DNA of 64,000 nucleotides from Pelagibius sp050290145 (lineage in GTDB: Bacteria > Pseudomonadota > Alphaproteobacteria > Kiloniellales > Kiloniellaceae): NCBI GenBank assembly GCA_050290145.1, contig JBNKHC010000307.1:1-64000 (forward strand), given 5' to 3'. Below the pieces are notes generated by a model. That model did not search any database, was not told where the DNA came from, and worked only from the letters and a program-made list of their open reading frames with translations. Of this stretch, positions 17,130 to 26,162 are shown piece by piece. The position numbers and the translations under genes are program-made. Positions within the stretch are counted from its first letter, which is position 1; each line of letters opens with the position of its first letter.

Positions 17130-18452
17130 TCAGGCCGCTTCGAAGAGGGCGCGGCCGTCGACCACGGTGCGGGCGACGCGGCCCTGCACCGGCAGGCCCT
17201 CGAAGGGGCTGTTCTTGGATTTGCTCTCGAAGCTGTCGGGCTCGATCTTCCAGGAAAGGTCCGGCTTGAAGATCATCAGGTCGGCGGGCGCGCCCTTGGC
17301 CAGGCGGCCGGCGTCGAGGCCCAGGATCTCCGCCGGCTTCACCGTCAGGTGGGCGAGCAGGTCGAGCAGGCCGGCCTTACCCCAGTGGTAGAGCTGCAGG
17401 GAGAGCGGCAGCAGGGTCTCCAGGCCGACGATGCCCGGCTCGGCGTTGGCGAAGGGCAGGCGCTTGGACTCCTGGTCGTGCGGACTGTGATCGCTGGCGA
17501 TGGCGTCGATGGTGCCGTCGGCGACGCCCTCGAGGATAGCCAGGCGGTCGTCCTCGCTGCGCAGCGGCGGCGAGACCTTGGCGAAGGTGCGGTACTCGCC
17601 GACGGCCAGCTCGTTGAGGGCGAAGTAGTGCGGGGCGGTATCGCAGGTCACGTCGAGGCCGCGGTCCTTGGCGCGGCGGATGGCCTCCACGCTCTCGGCG
17701 GTGGAGACGTGAGCGACGTGGTAGCGCCCGCCGGTCATCTCGACCAGGCGCAGGTCGCGCTCGATCATCATCACCTCGGCCAGCTTGGGAATGCCGGGCA
17801 GGCCGAGGCGGGTGGCCAGCTCGCCGCCGTTCATCGCGCCGCCGCCGCAAAGGCTCGGCTCCTCCGGGTGCTGCACGATGAGGTGGCCGAAGGTCTTGGC
17901 GTAGGCGAGGGCGCGGCGCATGACCTGGGCGTCCGCCACCGGCTTCAGCCCGTCGGTGAAGGCGACGGCACCGCTCTCGGCGAGCAGGCCCATCTCGGTC
18001 AGCTCACTGCCCTCCAGGTTCCTGGTCAGGGCGGCATAGGTGTAGACCTTCACACCCTTCGCCTCGCGGGCGCGCCGGGCGATGAACTCGACGCCGGCGA
18101 CGTCGTCGATCACCGGGTCGGTGTTGGGCAGGCCGACCATGGAGGTGATGCCGCCGGCGGCGGCGGCGCGCCCGGCGCTGTCCATGGTCTCCTTGTGCTC
18201 CTCGCCGGGCTCGCGGATCTGCACGCGCATGTCGACCAGGCCCGGCGCCAGGCAGGCGCCGCCGCAGTCGACCCGCTGCGCGCCCTCCGGCACGCCGTCC
18301 TTGAAGAGGTCGGGGCCCAGGTCGGTGATCTTGCCGTCCTCGGCCAGCAGGCCGCCGGGGGCGTCCAGGCCGCTGGCGGGATCCAGCAGGCGGGCGTTGA
18401 CGTAGGCGGTGCGGTGCTTGGGCGGGAGAACGGTCACTGGATCTTTACTCAC
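17130..18452 (-). CDS. pyrC: Dihydroorotase-like protein lacking the HxH metal ligands (probable non-catalytic ATCase partner)
   Basis: A 440-residue class I dihydroorotase homologue with an amidohydrolase fold (APGLVDMRVQIREPGEEHKE near the N-terminus, YHVAHVSTAES, CDTAPHYFALNE, IASDHSPHDQESK). In active enzymes the first motif is D-x-H-x-H; here it is D74-M-R76-V-Q78, so both zinc-binding histidines are replaced. Such proteins, known as PyrC' or PyrX in pseudomonads, form a complex with aspartate carbamoyltransferase without catalysing the reaction. In line with that, it starts at a GTG overlapping the pyrB stop by 4 nt (GTGA). An active PyrC would then be expected elsewhere in the genome. 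Confidence 0.9.
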   Translation of the reverse strand: MSKDPVTVLPPKHRTAYVNARLLDPASGLDAPGGLLAEDGKITDLGPDLFKDGVPEGAQRVDCGGACLAPGLVDMRVQIREPGEEHKETMDSAGRAAAAGGITSMVGLPNTDPVIDDVAGVEFIARRAREAKGVKVYTYAALTRNLEGSELTEMGLLAESGAVAFTDGLKPVADAQVMRRALAYAKTFGHLIVQHPEEPSLCGGGAMNGGELATRLGLPGIPKLAEVMMIERDLRLVEMTGGRYHVAHVSTAESVEAIRRAKDRGLDVTCDTAPHYFALNELAVGEYRTFAKVSPPLRSEDDRLAILEGVADGTIDAIASDHSPHDQESKRLPFANAEPGIVGLETLLPLSLQLYHWGKAGLLDLLAHLTVKPAEILGLDAGRLAKGAPADLMIFKPDLSWKIEPDSFESKSKNSPFEGLPVQGRVARTVVDGRALFEAA

Positions 18453-19441
18453 TGGGCAGCCTGTTCCTGCTGGCTGCGCTCGGCATGCAGGTTGTGGTTC
18501 AGGGTCTCGAGGCAGGCCATGCGCACGGCCACGCCCATCTCCACCTGCTCGCGGATCACCGAGCGGTGGATGTCGTCGGCCAGCTCGCTGTCGATCTCGA
18601 CACCGCGGTTCATCGGTCCGGGGTGCATGATCAGGGCGTTAGGCTTGGCGGCCTGCAACTTTTCCTGGTCGAGCCCGAAGAAGTGGAAGTACTCGCGGGT
18701 CGAGGGCACGTAGCTGCCCTGCATGCGCTCGGTCTGCAGGCGCAGCATCATGACGATGTCGCAGTCCTTGAGACCTTTGCGCATGTCCGAGAAGGTCTCG
18801 ACGCCCATGCGGTCGATCTGGCCGGGCATCAGCGTCGGCGGCGCGATGAGCCGGACCCGCGCGCCCATGGTGGTGAGCAGGTGGATGTTGGAGCGGGCGA
18901 CGCGGCTGTGGGCGATGTCGCCGCAGATGGCGATCTGGAGCCCCTCGATGGCGCCCAGGCGGCGGCGGATGGTGAGGGCGTCGAGCAGGGCCTGGGTCGG
19001 GTGCTCGTGGCTGCCGTCGCCGCCGTTGATGACGGCGCAGTTCATCTTTTCGGCCAGCAGGTGCACGGCGCCGGAATCCGGGTGGCGGACCACCAGCACG
19101 TCGGGGTGCATGGCGTTCAGCGTCATGGCCGTGTCGATGAGCGTTTCGCCCTTCTTGATCGACGACCAGGCCACCGACATGTTGATGACGTCGGCACCGA
19201 GGCGCTTCGCAGCCAACTCGAAGGACGTGCGCGTACGCGTTGAACTTTCGAAGAAAAGATTGATGACCGTGCGGCCGGCCAAGAGGTCTTTCTTCTTGTC
19301 GGCGCCGCGGTTGAGGGCGACGTAGCCGTCCGAGAGGTCGAGAATAAAGAGGATTTCGCTCGCCGTCAGCCCCTCGATACCAAGGAGGTGACGGTGCCGG
19401 TAGCCTTCGTAGGAGGCCGTCGTGCCGTGGGTCGAAGTCAT
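18449..19441 (-). CDS. pyrB: Aspartate carbamoyltransferase catalytic subunit
   Basis: A 330-residue enzyme that joins carbamoyl phosphate and aspartate in the second step of UMP synthesis. The carbamoyl-phosphate loop STRTRTSFELAAKRLG and the HPTQALLD motif are both present, along with the 230s-type loop region (MMLRLQTERMQGSYVPS). It precedes and overlaps the dihydroorotase-like gene, with which it probably forms a complex. Confidence 0.96.
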   Translation of the reverse strand: MTSTHGTTASYEGYRHRHLLGIEGLTASEILFILDLSDGYVALNRGADKKKDLLAGRTVINLFFESSTRTRTSFELAAKRLGADVINMSVAWSSIKKGETLIDTAMTLNAMHPDVLVVRHPDSGAVHLLAEKMNCAVINGGDGSHEHPTQALLDALTIRRRLGAIEGLQIAICGDIAHSRVARSNIHLLTTMGARVRLIAPPTLMPGQIDRMGVETFSDMRKGLKDCDIVMMLRLQTERMQGSYVPSTREYFHFFGLDQEKLQAAKPNALIMHPGPMNRGVEIDSELADDIHRSVIREQVEMGVAVRMACLETLNHNLHAERSQQEQAAQ

Positions 19442-19523
19442 TAAAGCCGTGTTATGACACCGCCCTTGCCCGGCGGCAAGCGGCAGTCTGCCACCTGCGG
19501 GACAAAGGCCATGGGTAAGTCGC

Positions 19524-20741
19524 CTAAATGATGCCTTTTCCGCGCAGTTGGGCGCGTTCCTGCGGGCTCATGTCGAGCAGCTCCTCGAGCACCGCATCGC
19601 TGTCCTGGCCGGCGCGCGGCGGGGCGAATCGGTACTCCACCGGCGTCTCGGAGAACTTGATCGGGTTGCCGATGAGGTCGACCTTGCCGTTCTTGCTGCC
19701 GCGGTAGGGCATGGAGATCTTCATGTCGCGGGCCAGCACCTGGGGGTCGGCGAAGACCTGGTCCAGGGTATTCACCGGGCCGGCCGGCACCGCCAGCTCG
19801 GCGAGGCCGTCGACCCAGAACTTCTGGGTCTTCTGCTGGGTTATCTCGGGCAGCAGCTCGTAGAGGGCGGTGCGGTTGCGCACCCGGTCGGCGTTGGTCC
19901 TGAAGCGTTCGTCCTGGGCCAGCTCCGGGCAGTCGGCGAACTCGCAGAAGCGCTGGAACTGGCGGTCGTTGCCCACGGCCAGGATGAAGTAGCCGTCGGC
20001 GCAGGGCATCACCTTATAAGGGACGATATTGGGGTGCTCGCTGCCCTGGCGCTTGGGCACCTCGCCGGAGGTCAGGTAGTTGAGGCCCTCGTAGGTCAGC
20101 CAGGCCACCTGGCTGTCGAGCAGGCCGAGGTCGATGTGCTGGCCCAGGCCCGTCATGCCGCGGTAGTGCAGGGCCGCCAGGATGGCGCTCACCGCGTACA
20201 TGCCGCACATGATGTCGGCAATGCCGACGCCGACCTTCACCGGCTCGCCCTCGGGCTCGCCGGTCAGGCTCATGATGCCGCCCATGCCCTGGGCCAGGTA
20301 GTCGTAGCCGGCGCGCGGAGCATAGGGCCCCGTCTGGCCGAAGCCGGTGATCGAGCAGTAGATCAGCCCCGGATAGCGGTCCTTGAGGTCCTCGTAGCCC
20401 AGGCCGTACTTGGCCAGGCCACCGACCTTGAAGTTCTCCACCAGGATGTCGCAGAAGCCGATGAGGTCGCGGGCGAGCGCCTGGCCCTCGGGCTTGGAGA
20501 TGTCGATGGAGACCGAGCGCTTGTTGCGGTTGGCGGAGAGGAAGTAGGCGCTCTCCGTCGTGTCCTCGCCGTCCGGGCCGGGCACGAAGGGCGGGCCCCA
20601 CTTGCGGGTGTCGTCGCCCTGGCCGGGCCGTTCGATCTTGATCACTTCGGCGCCGAGGTCGCCGAGAAGCTGGGTCGCGGTCGGGCCGGCCAGGATGCGT
20701 GTCAGGTCAAAGACCCTGAGGCCGGAAAGCGGAGCGGTCAT
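19524..20741 (-). CDS. CaiB/BaiF family CoA-transferase
   Basis: A 405-residue class III CoA-transferase. It opens LSGLRVFDLTRILAGPTATQ, and GADVI-type sequence (LGAEVIKIERPGQGDDTR) follows. The catalytic Asp is probably Asp176 in GVGIADIMCG. The family moves CoA between carboxylic acids (for example oxalate/formate, carnitine or mesaconate); the substrate here cannot be told. It stands alone, 82 nt from the pyrB start, on the same strand. Confidence 0.92.
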   Translation of the reverse strand: MTAPLSGLRVFDLTRILAGPTATQLLGDLGAEVIKIERPGQGDDTRKWGPPFVPGPDGEDTTESAYFLSANRNKRSVSIDISKPEGQALARDLIGFCDILVENFKVGGLAKYGLGYEDLKDRYPGLIYCSITGFGQTGPYAPRAGYDYLAQGMGGIMSLTGEPEGEPVKVGVGIADIMCGMYAVSAILAALHYRGMTGLGQHIDLGLLDSQVAWLTYEGLNYLTSGEVPKRQGSEHPNIVPYKVMPCADGYFILAVGNDRQFQRFCEFADCPELAQDERFRTNADRVRNRTALYELLPEITQQKTQKFWVDGLAELAVPAGPVNTLDQVFADPQVLARDMKISMPYRGSKNGKVDLIGNPIKFSETPVEYRFAPPRAGQDSDAVLEELLDMSPQERAQLRGKGII

Positions 20742-20828
20742 CGGGCGGGAATCCCATGCGGCGATACAGGCTGCCCTGGGTTTTGCCGCTCCAGGCGCGG
20801 GCGGTCAAGTGCCGCCGCTGGAAGGGTG

Positions 20829-21752
20829 TCAGATGATGAAGAGCACCAGCAGCGGCAGCGTCACCGCGGCCACAAGGGCCTGCACGGTCAGGATGTTGGC
20901 GACCAGCCCCGGCGCACCGCCCATCTGGCGGGCGAGGATATAGGACGAGGTGGCGGCGGGCAGGGCGTTGAAAATGACGGCGACGGTGAGCGGCAGGCCG
21001 TGGACGCCCAGCAGCAGGCAGAAGCCGGCGGTGAGCAGCGGCAGGCCCGCGAGCTTGAGCGCCACGGCGGAGACGACCCAGCCGCCGCTGGTCCGGGCGG
21101 CGCTCAAATCGAGCCCGGCGCCGACCGCCAGCAGGGCCAGCGGCAGGGCGGCGCGGGCGAGGATGGTCAGTGTCTCGCCGGCGACCGGCGGCAGGCCGAG
21201 GCCGCTGAGGTTCAGCGCCAGGCCCAGCAGACAGGCGAGGATCAGCGGATTCTTCAGCATGGACCGCAGGAGGCCCGGCCCCGACCTCGCGGTTCCCGGG
21301 GCGCGCGCGCCGAAGCGCAGCAGGGCGGCGATGCTGACCACATTCACCGCCGGCACCACCACGGCGACGGCCAGGGCGGCGATGGCGAGGCCGGTCTCGC
21401 CGTAGAGGGCGAAGGGGATGGAGAGGCCGATGTAGCTGTTGGGCCGAATCGAGGTCTGCAGCACCGCCGTGACGGCCGGACCGTTCTTGCGGGTGACGAG
21501 CTGGAAGGCGACCAGCAGGGCGGTCATGGCGGCGATGGCCAGAAGAACGGCGCCGGCCATGGCGGCGGCGGGCAGGGCCGAGAAGTCGGCGCGGGCCAGC
21601 GTGGTGACGAGCAGCGCCGGCAGCAGGAAGAGGTAGGTGAGTCGCTCGGCCGGCTCCCAGAAGCCGGCGGGGAGCCAGCCGCGCCGCCGGATGACGTAGC
21701 CCAGCAGGATCAGCAGGAAGACCGGCAGGACGGCGGTGGCGAGGGCCTGCAT
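20829..21752 (-). CDS. AEC family transporter
   Basis: A 307-residue integral membrane protein with about ten hydrophobic segments in two halves, starting ALATAVLPVFLLILLGYVIRR. This is the auxin-efflux-carrier (AEC) fold. The typical N-R/P-S-x-I motif appears as IRPNSYIGLSIPFALYG. It probably exports or takes up small organic acids; the substrate is unknown. It starts 5 nt after the ruvX stop. Confidence 0.88.
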   Translation of the reverse strand: MQALATAVLPVFLLILLGYVIRRRGWLPAGFWEPAERLTYLFLLPALLVTTLARADFSALPAAAMAGAVLLAIAAMTALLVAFQLVTRKNGPAVTAVLQTSIRPNSYIGLSIPFALYGETGLAIAALAVAVVVPAVNVVSIAALLRFGARAPGTARSGPGLLRSMLKNPLILACLLGLALNLSGLGLPPVAGETLTILARAALPLALLAVGAGLDLSAARTSGGWVVSAVALKLAGLPLLTAGFCLLLGVHGLPLTVAVIFNALPAATSSYILARQMGGAPGLVANILTVQALVAAVTLPLLVLFII

Positions 21753-21757
21753 GGGGC

Positions 21758-22237
21758 CTAGCTCTGCCGCTGGCGGGCGATGGCGTCGAGGGCGCCCTGC
21801 AGGATGTAGGCGGCGGCCATCTTGTCGACCACCTCGCTGCGGCGCTTGCGGGTCATGTCGGCCTCGTCCACCAGGAAGCGCTCCACGGCGGCGGTGGAGA
21901 GGCGCTCGTCCCAGAAGGCGATGGGCTGGGTGAAGCCGGCCTTCTCCACCAGGTTACGGGCCAGGGCGCGCACCGACTGGCAGCGCGGCCCCTCGGAGCC
22001 GTCCATGTTCACCGGCAGGCCGATGACCAGGCCGCCGACCCTGTATTCCTTGCAGACCGCGGCCAGGCGCTCGGCGTCCTGGGTGAACTTGCCGCGCTTG
22101 ATGGTCTCCAGGGGCGAGGCGACCTTGAGCGCCGAATCGGAGATCGCCAGCCCGATGGTCTTGGTGCCGGGGTCGAGGCCCAGCAGGCGCTCGCCCGGCG
22201 CCAGGCGCGCGGCCAGATCAGTGACGGCAAGGTCCAT
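21758..22237 (-). CDS. ruvX: Putative pre-16S rRNA nuclease / Holliday junction resolvase RuvX (YqgF)
   Basis: A 159-residue RNase H-fold protein with LLGLDPGTKTIGLAISDSAL (first catalytic Asp), VIGLPVNMDGSEGPR and the acidic motif FWDERLSTAAVE. YqgF proteins process the 5' end of 16S rRNA and are also annotated as resolvases. It is divergent from gatC and co-directional with the AEC transporter gene. Confidence 0.93.
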   Translation of the reverse strand: MDLAVTDLAARLAPGERLLGLDPGTKTIGLAISDSALKVASPLETIKRGKFTQDAERLAAVCKEYRVGGLVIGLPVNMDGSEGPRCQSVRALARNLVEKAGFTQPIAFWDERLSTAAVERFLVDEADMTRKRRSEVVDKMAAAYILQGALDAIARQRQS

Positions 22238-22424
22238 TGGCCGTGAAATCCTCTCTCGGCCCGGGTCAGGAAAAACAATCCCTTATAGGCAGCCCTCGGC
22301 GGGGCGGCAAGGAGCCCCAATCTTGCGGCATCCGGGGGCCGGTGCTAGGTTCCGGCGGTTTTTGATCGCTCCGGCAACCGCAGCGGCGGGGCGGAGCACT
22401 TTCCGGAAATGAGGGTTGAGGCCG

Positions 22425-22712
22425 ATGTCGGTCGACAAGGAAACTGTCGCGAAAATCGCGAGACTGGCGCGCGTTCGCGTCGATGAGAGCCACAAGGAGT
22501 CGCTGGCCAAGGAATTGTCCAACATCCTGGGCTGGATCGAGCAGCTTTCCGAGCTGGACACCGAGGGTGTGGAGCCCATGACCTCCGTAGTGTCCATGAA
22601 GCTGCCGCTGCGCGAGGACGAGGTGACCGACGGCGGCTATCCCGACAAGGTGACGGCCAACGCCCCCGAGGGCGCCCATGGCTTCTACGCCGTGCCGAAG
22701 GTGGTGGAATGA
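22425..22712 (+). CDS. gatC: Aspartyl/glutamyl-tRNA amidotransferase subunit C
   Basis: A 95-residue protein, MSVDKETVAKIARLARVRVD, with the conserved ILGWIEQLSELDTEGVEPM segment of GatC. It stabilises the GatA/GatB complex that converts Glu-tRNA(Gln) (and Asp-tRNA(Asn)) to the amide form. A TTG 9 nt upstream is in frame, but the ATG at 22425 matches the family start. The stop overlaps the gatA start (ATGATG). Confidence 0.96.
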   Translation: MSVDKETVAKIARLARVRVDESHKESLAKELSNILGWIEQLSELDTEGVEPMTSVVSMKLPLREDEVTDGGYPDKVTANAPEGAHGFYAVPKVVE

Positions 22713-24190
22713 TGAGCGAGCTGACCAACCTCACCATCGCCGAGGCGCGCGACCTGCTGGCCAAGGGCGAGACCTCCTCCAAGGAACTGACCGAGGCCCA
22801 CATCGCCGCCGTCGAGGCGGCGCGCTCGCTCAACGCCTTCATCACCGAGACGCCGGAAAAGGCGCTGCAGATGGCCGAGGCCTCCGACAAGCGGCGCAAG
22901 GCGGGCGAAACCGGCATCCTGGAAGGCCTGCCCATCGGCATGAAGGACCTGTTCTGCACCGAGGGCGTGCTGACCACCGCGGCCTCCCACATCCTGGACG
23001 GCTTCCACCCCACCTATGAGTCGACGGTGAGCCAGAACATGTGGGACGCGGGCGCGGTGCTGCTGGGCAAGACCAACCTGGACGAGTTCGCCATGGGCTC
23101 CTCCAACATGACCAGCCACTACGGCGGCGTCGAGAACCCCTGGCGCAAGTCGGGCGACAACCGGCCGCTGGTGCCCGGCGGCTCCTCCGGCGGCTCGGCC
23201 GCCGCTGTCGCCGCGCGCTGCGCCCTGGGCGCCACGGGCACGGACACCGGCGGGTCGATCCGCCAGCCGGCGGCCTTCTGCGGCATCGTCGGCATGAAGC
23301 CGACCTACGGGCGCTGCTCGCGCTGGGGCATCGTCGCCTTCGCCTCCTCGCTGGACCAGGCGGGGCCGATGGGACGCACGGTGCGCGACACCGCGATCAT
23401 GCTGGAGGCCATGGCCGGTTACGATGCCAAGGACTCGACCTCGGTCAACGTGCCGGTGCCGAACTACGAGGCCGCGCTGACCGGCGACATCAAGGGCATG
23501 AAGATCGGCATTCCCAAGGAATACCGCATCGACGGCATGCCGGCGGAGATCGACCAGCTGTGGTTGCAGGGCATCAAGTGGCTGGAAGAAGCCGGCGCCG
23601 AGGTGATGGAAATCTCGCTGCCCCATACGCACTACGCGCTGCCGACCTATTACATCATCGCGCCGGCGGAGGCGTCGTCCAACCTGGCGCGCTACGACGG
23701 CGTGCGCTACGGCCTGCGCGAGGGCGCCGACGGCACCCTGGACGAGATGTACGAGGCGACCCGCGGCAAGGGCTTCGGCGCCGAGGTGCAGCGCCGCATT
23801 CTGATCGGCACCTACGTGCTCTCGGCAGGCTACTACGACGCCTACTACAACAAGGCGCGCAAGGTGCGCAGCCTCATCGCGCGGGACTTCGCCCAGGCCT
23901 ATGAAAAGGTCGACGCAATCCTGACGCCGACGGCGCCCTCGCCGGCCTTCGGCATGGGCGACAAGATGGACGATCCCATCGCCATGTACCTGAACGACGT
24001 CTTCACCGTGCCGGCCTCGCTGGCCGGGCTTCCGGGCATCTCGATCCCGGCGGGGCTGTCGCAGGACGGCCTGCCGCTGGGCCTGCAGCTGCTGGGCAAG
24101 GCCTTCGACGAAGAGACGGTGTTCAAGGTCGGCGGCGTGCTGGAAGAGGCGGCGGGCTTCGAGGCCACGCCGGCCTTTCTGGCGGCCTGA
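22709..24190 (+). CDS. gatA: Aspartyl/glutamyl-tRNA amidotransferase subunit A
   Basis: A 493-residue amidase-signature enzyme. The Ser-cisSer-Lys triad is visible: Lys79 in GLPIGMKDLFCTEG, and the serines in GGSSGGSAAAVAARCALGA and GTDTGGSIRQPA. It releases ammonia from glutamine and channels it to GatB. Two adjacent ATG codons overlap the gatC stop; the second (22712, MSELTN) is equally likely. Confidence 0.97.
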   Translation: MMSELTNLTIAEARDLLAKGETSSKELTEAHIAAVEAARSLNAFITETPEKALQMAEASDKRRKAGETGILEGLPIGMKDLFCTEGVLTTAASHILDGFHPTYESTVSQNMWDAGAVLLGKTNLDEFAMGSSNMTSHYGGVENPWRKSGDNRPLVPGGSSGGSAAAVAARCALGATGTDTGGSIRQPAAFCGIVGMKPTYGRCSRWGIVAFASSLDQAGPMGRTVRDTAIMLEAMAGYDAKDSTSVNVPVPNYEAALTGDIKGMKIGIPKEYRIDGMPAEIDQLWLQGIKWLEEAGAEVMEISLPHTHYALPTYYIIAPAEASSNLARYDGVRYGLREGADGTLDEMYEATRGKGFGAEVQRRILIGTYVLSAGYYDAYYNKARKVRSLIARDFAQAYEKVDAILTPTAPSPAFGMGDKMDDPIAMYLNDVFTVPASLAGLPGISIPAGLSQDGLPLGLQLLGKAFDEETVFKVGGVLEEAAGFEATPAFLAA

Positions 24191-24195
24191 CGGCA

Positions 24196-24666
24196 ATGGC
24201 GGCGGATGCAGCCATCGCGGGACTGGATGTCCGGCCGGCCGGGCCGGCGGAATTCGACGACCTGCTGGCGCTGTTCGAGCGCTTCTACCGCGAGGAAGGC
24301 TTTGAGGGTGCAGTGGGCGGCGTCGCGAAGAACCTGCGCCAGATCCTGTCGCGTGACGATACCGCCGCCCTGGTGGCGCGGGTCGAGGGCAAGGTGGTGG
24401 GCGCGGCGGCGATGAGCAGCGCTTTCGGCCTGGAGGTCGGGCTCTATGCGGAGCTGGAAGACCTCTTCGTCGATCCGGCCTGGCGCGGCCACGGTATCGC
24501 GTCGGCCCTGGTCGAGGCGGCGGCGGCCTGGGCCAAGGCGCGGGGCTGCGACGACCTGGAGATCGTGCTGACGCCGCACGCGCAGGCCAAGAACGACCTG
24601 GCGCCCTGGTACAAGGCGCGGGGCTTTGTTGATACCGGACGGATTATTTACGAGCGGGCTCTCTGA
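24196..24666 (+). CDS. GNAT family N-acetyltransferase
   Basis: A 156-residue protein with the GNAT acetyl-CoA loop in DPAWRGHGIASALVEAAAAW, preceded by the beta-strand VEGKVVGAAAMSS and ending in YKARGFVDTGRIIYE. The substrate is unknown. It is placed between gatA (5-nt gap) and gatB (23-nt gap), so it is read with the amidotransferase genes, though nothing ties it to their function. Confidence 0.9.
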   Translation: MAADAAIAGLDVRPAGPAEFDDLLALFERFYREEGFEGAVGGVAKNLRQILSRDDTAALVARVEGKVVGAAAMSSAFGLEVGLYAELEDLFVDPAWRGHGIASALVEAAAAWAKARGCDDLEIVLTPHAQAKNDLAPWYKARGFVDTGRIIYERAL

Positions 24667-24689
24667 AGAGCCGGTTGCGGAGAAGAAAG

Positions 24690-26141
24690 ATGGCAACGAC
24701 GATCAAAGGCAAGACAGGCGAGTGGGAGATGGTCATCGGGCTGGAGGTCCATGCCCAGGTGATCTCCAAGTCGAAGCTGTTCTCCGGCGCTTCCACGGCA
24801 TTCGGCGCCGAGCCGAATACCCAGGTCTCGCTGGTCGACGCGGCCATGCCAGGCATGCTGCCGGTGCTGAACAAATACGTGGTCGAGCAGGCGGTGCGTA
24901 CTGGTCTTGGTTTGAAAGCGCAGATCAACCTGACGTCGGTCTTCGAGCGCAAGAACTACTTCTACGCCGATCTGCCGCAGGGCTATCAGATCTCCCAGTA
25001 CCTGCAGCCCATCGTCGGCGAGGGCACGATCATCCTGGACCTGGAGGACGGTGAGACCCGCGAGGTCGGCATCGAGCGGCTGCACCTGGAGCAGGACGCC
25101 GGCAAGTCGATCCACGACCAGCATCCGACGCAGTCCTACATCGACCTGAACCGTTCGGGCGTGGCGCTGATGGAGATCGTCTCCAAGCCGGACATGCGGT
25201 CGGCGGAGGAAGCGGGCGCCTACCTGCGCAAGCTGCGCACCATCCTGCGCTACCTCGGCACCTGTGACGGCAACATGGATGAAGGCTCGATGCGCGCCGA
25301 TGTGAACCTCTCGGTGCGCCGGCCGGGCGAGGCACTGGGCACGCGCACGGAGACCAAGAACGTGAACTCCATCCGCTTCGTGCAGCAGGCCATCGAGGCC
25401 GAGGCCAAGCGCCAGATCGCGGTGCTGGAGGAGGGCGGCGAGATCGTGCAGGAGACGCGCCTCTTCGACGGCATGACCGGCAAGTCACGCTCCATGCGCT
25501 CCAAGGAGGAAGCACACGACTACCGCTACTTCCCGGATCCCGACCTGCTGCCGCTGGAGCTGGACCCAGCCTGGGTCGAGAACATCAAGGTCGGCCTGCC
25601 GGAGCTGCCGGACGAGAAGAAGGCGCGCTTCGTGAAGGACTTCGGCCTGCCGGTCTACGACGCCGGGGTGCTGGTCGCCGACCGCGACACCGCCGCCTTT
25701 TATGAGGCGGTGGCCGAAGGGCGCGATCCAAAGCTGGCGGCCAACTGGGTGATCGGCGACTACTTCGGGGCGCTCAACAAGAGCGGCGCCGACCTCGAGT
25801 CGGCGCCGGTCGACGCCAAGAAGCTGGGCGGCTTGCTGGACCTCATCGCCGACGGCACGATCTCCGGGCGCATCGCCAAGGAAGTCTTCGAGGAGATGTG
25901 GGACAGCGGCCAAGACGCCGGGGCCATCGTCGAGGCCAAGGGCCTGAAGCAGATCAGCGACTCTTCGGAGATCGAGGGCCTGGTCGAGGAGATCATCGCC
26001 GGCAATCCTGCTCAGGTCGAGCAGTTCAAGGGCGGCAACGAGAAGATCCTCGGCTGGTTCGTCGGCCAGGTGATGAAGGCCACCCAGGGCAAGGCCAACC
26101 CGGGCATGGTCAACAAAGTGCTGCGCGACAAGCTGGGCTGA
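24690..26141 (+). CDS. gatB: Aspartyl/glutamyl-tRNA amidotransferase subunit B
   Basis: A 483-residue protein with the GatB opening WEMVIGLEVHAQVISKSKLF, the kinase-like motif RKNYFYADLPQGYQISQ, and the C-terminal YqeY-like domain (GGLLDLIADGTISGRIAKEV). It phosphorylates the misacylated tRNA side chain and amidates it. The ATG at 24690 follows GGAGAAG; an in-frame TTG at 24675 is less likely. Confidence 0.97.
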   Translation: MATTIKGKTGEWEMVIGLEVHAQVISKSKLFSGASTAFGAEPNTQVSLVDAAMPGMLPVLNKYVVEQAVRTGLGLKAQINLTSVFERKNYFYADLPQGYQISQYLQPIVGEGTIILDLEDGETREVGIERLHLEQDAGKSIHDQHPTQSYIDLNRSGVALMEIVSKPDMRSAEEAGAYLRKLRTILRYLGTCDGNMDEGSMRADVNLSVRRPGEALGTRTETKNVNSIRFVQQAIEAEAKRQIAVLEEGGEIVQETRLFDGMTGKSRSMRSKEEAHDYRYFPDPDLLPLELDPAWVENIKVGLPELPDEKKARFVKDFGLPVYDAGVLVADRDTAAFYEAVAEGRDPKLAANWVIGDYFGALNKSGADLESAPVDAKKLGGLLDLIADGTISGRIAKEVFEEMWDSGQDAGAIVEAKGLKQISDSSEIEGLVEEIIAGNPAQVEQFKGGNEKILGWFVGQVMKATQGKANPGMVNKVLRDKLG

Positions 26142-26162
26142 CGCCCTGCCTGATCGCCGAGA

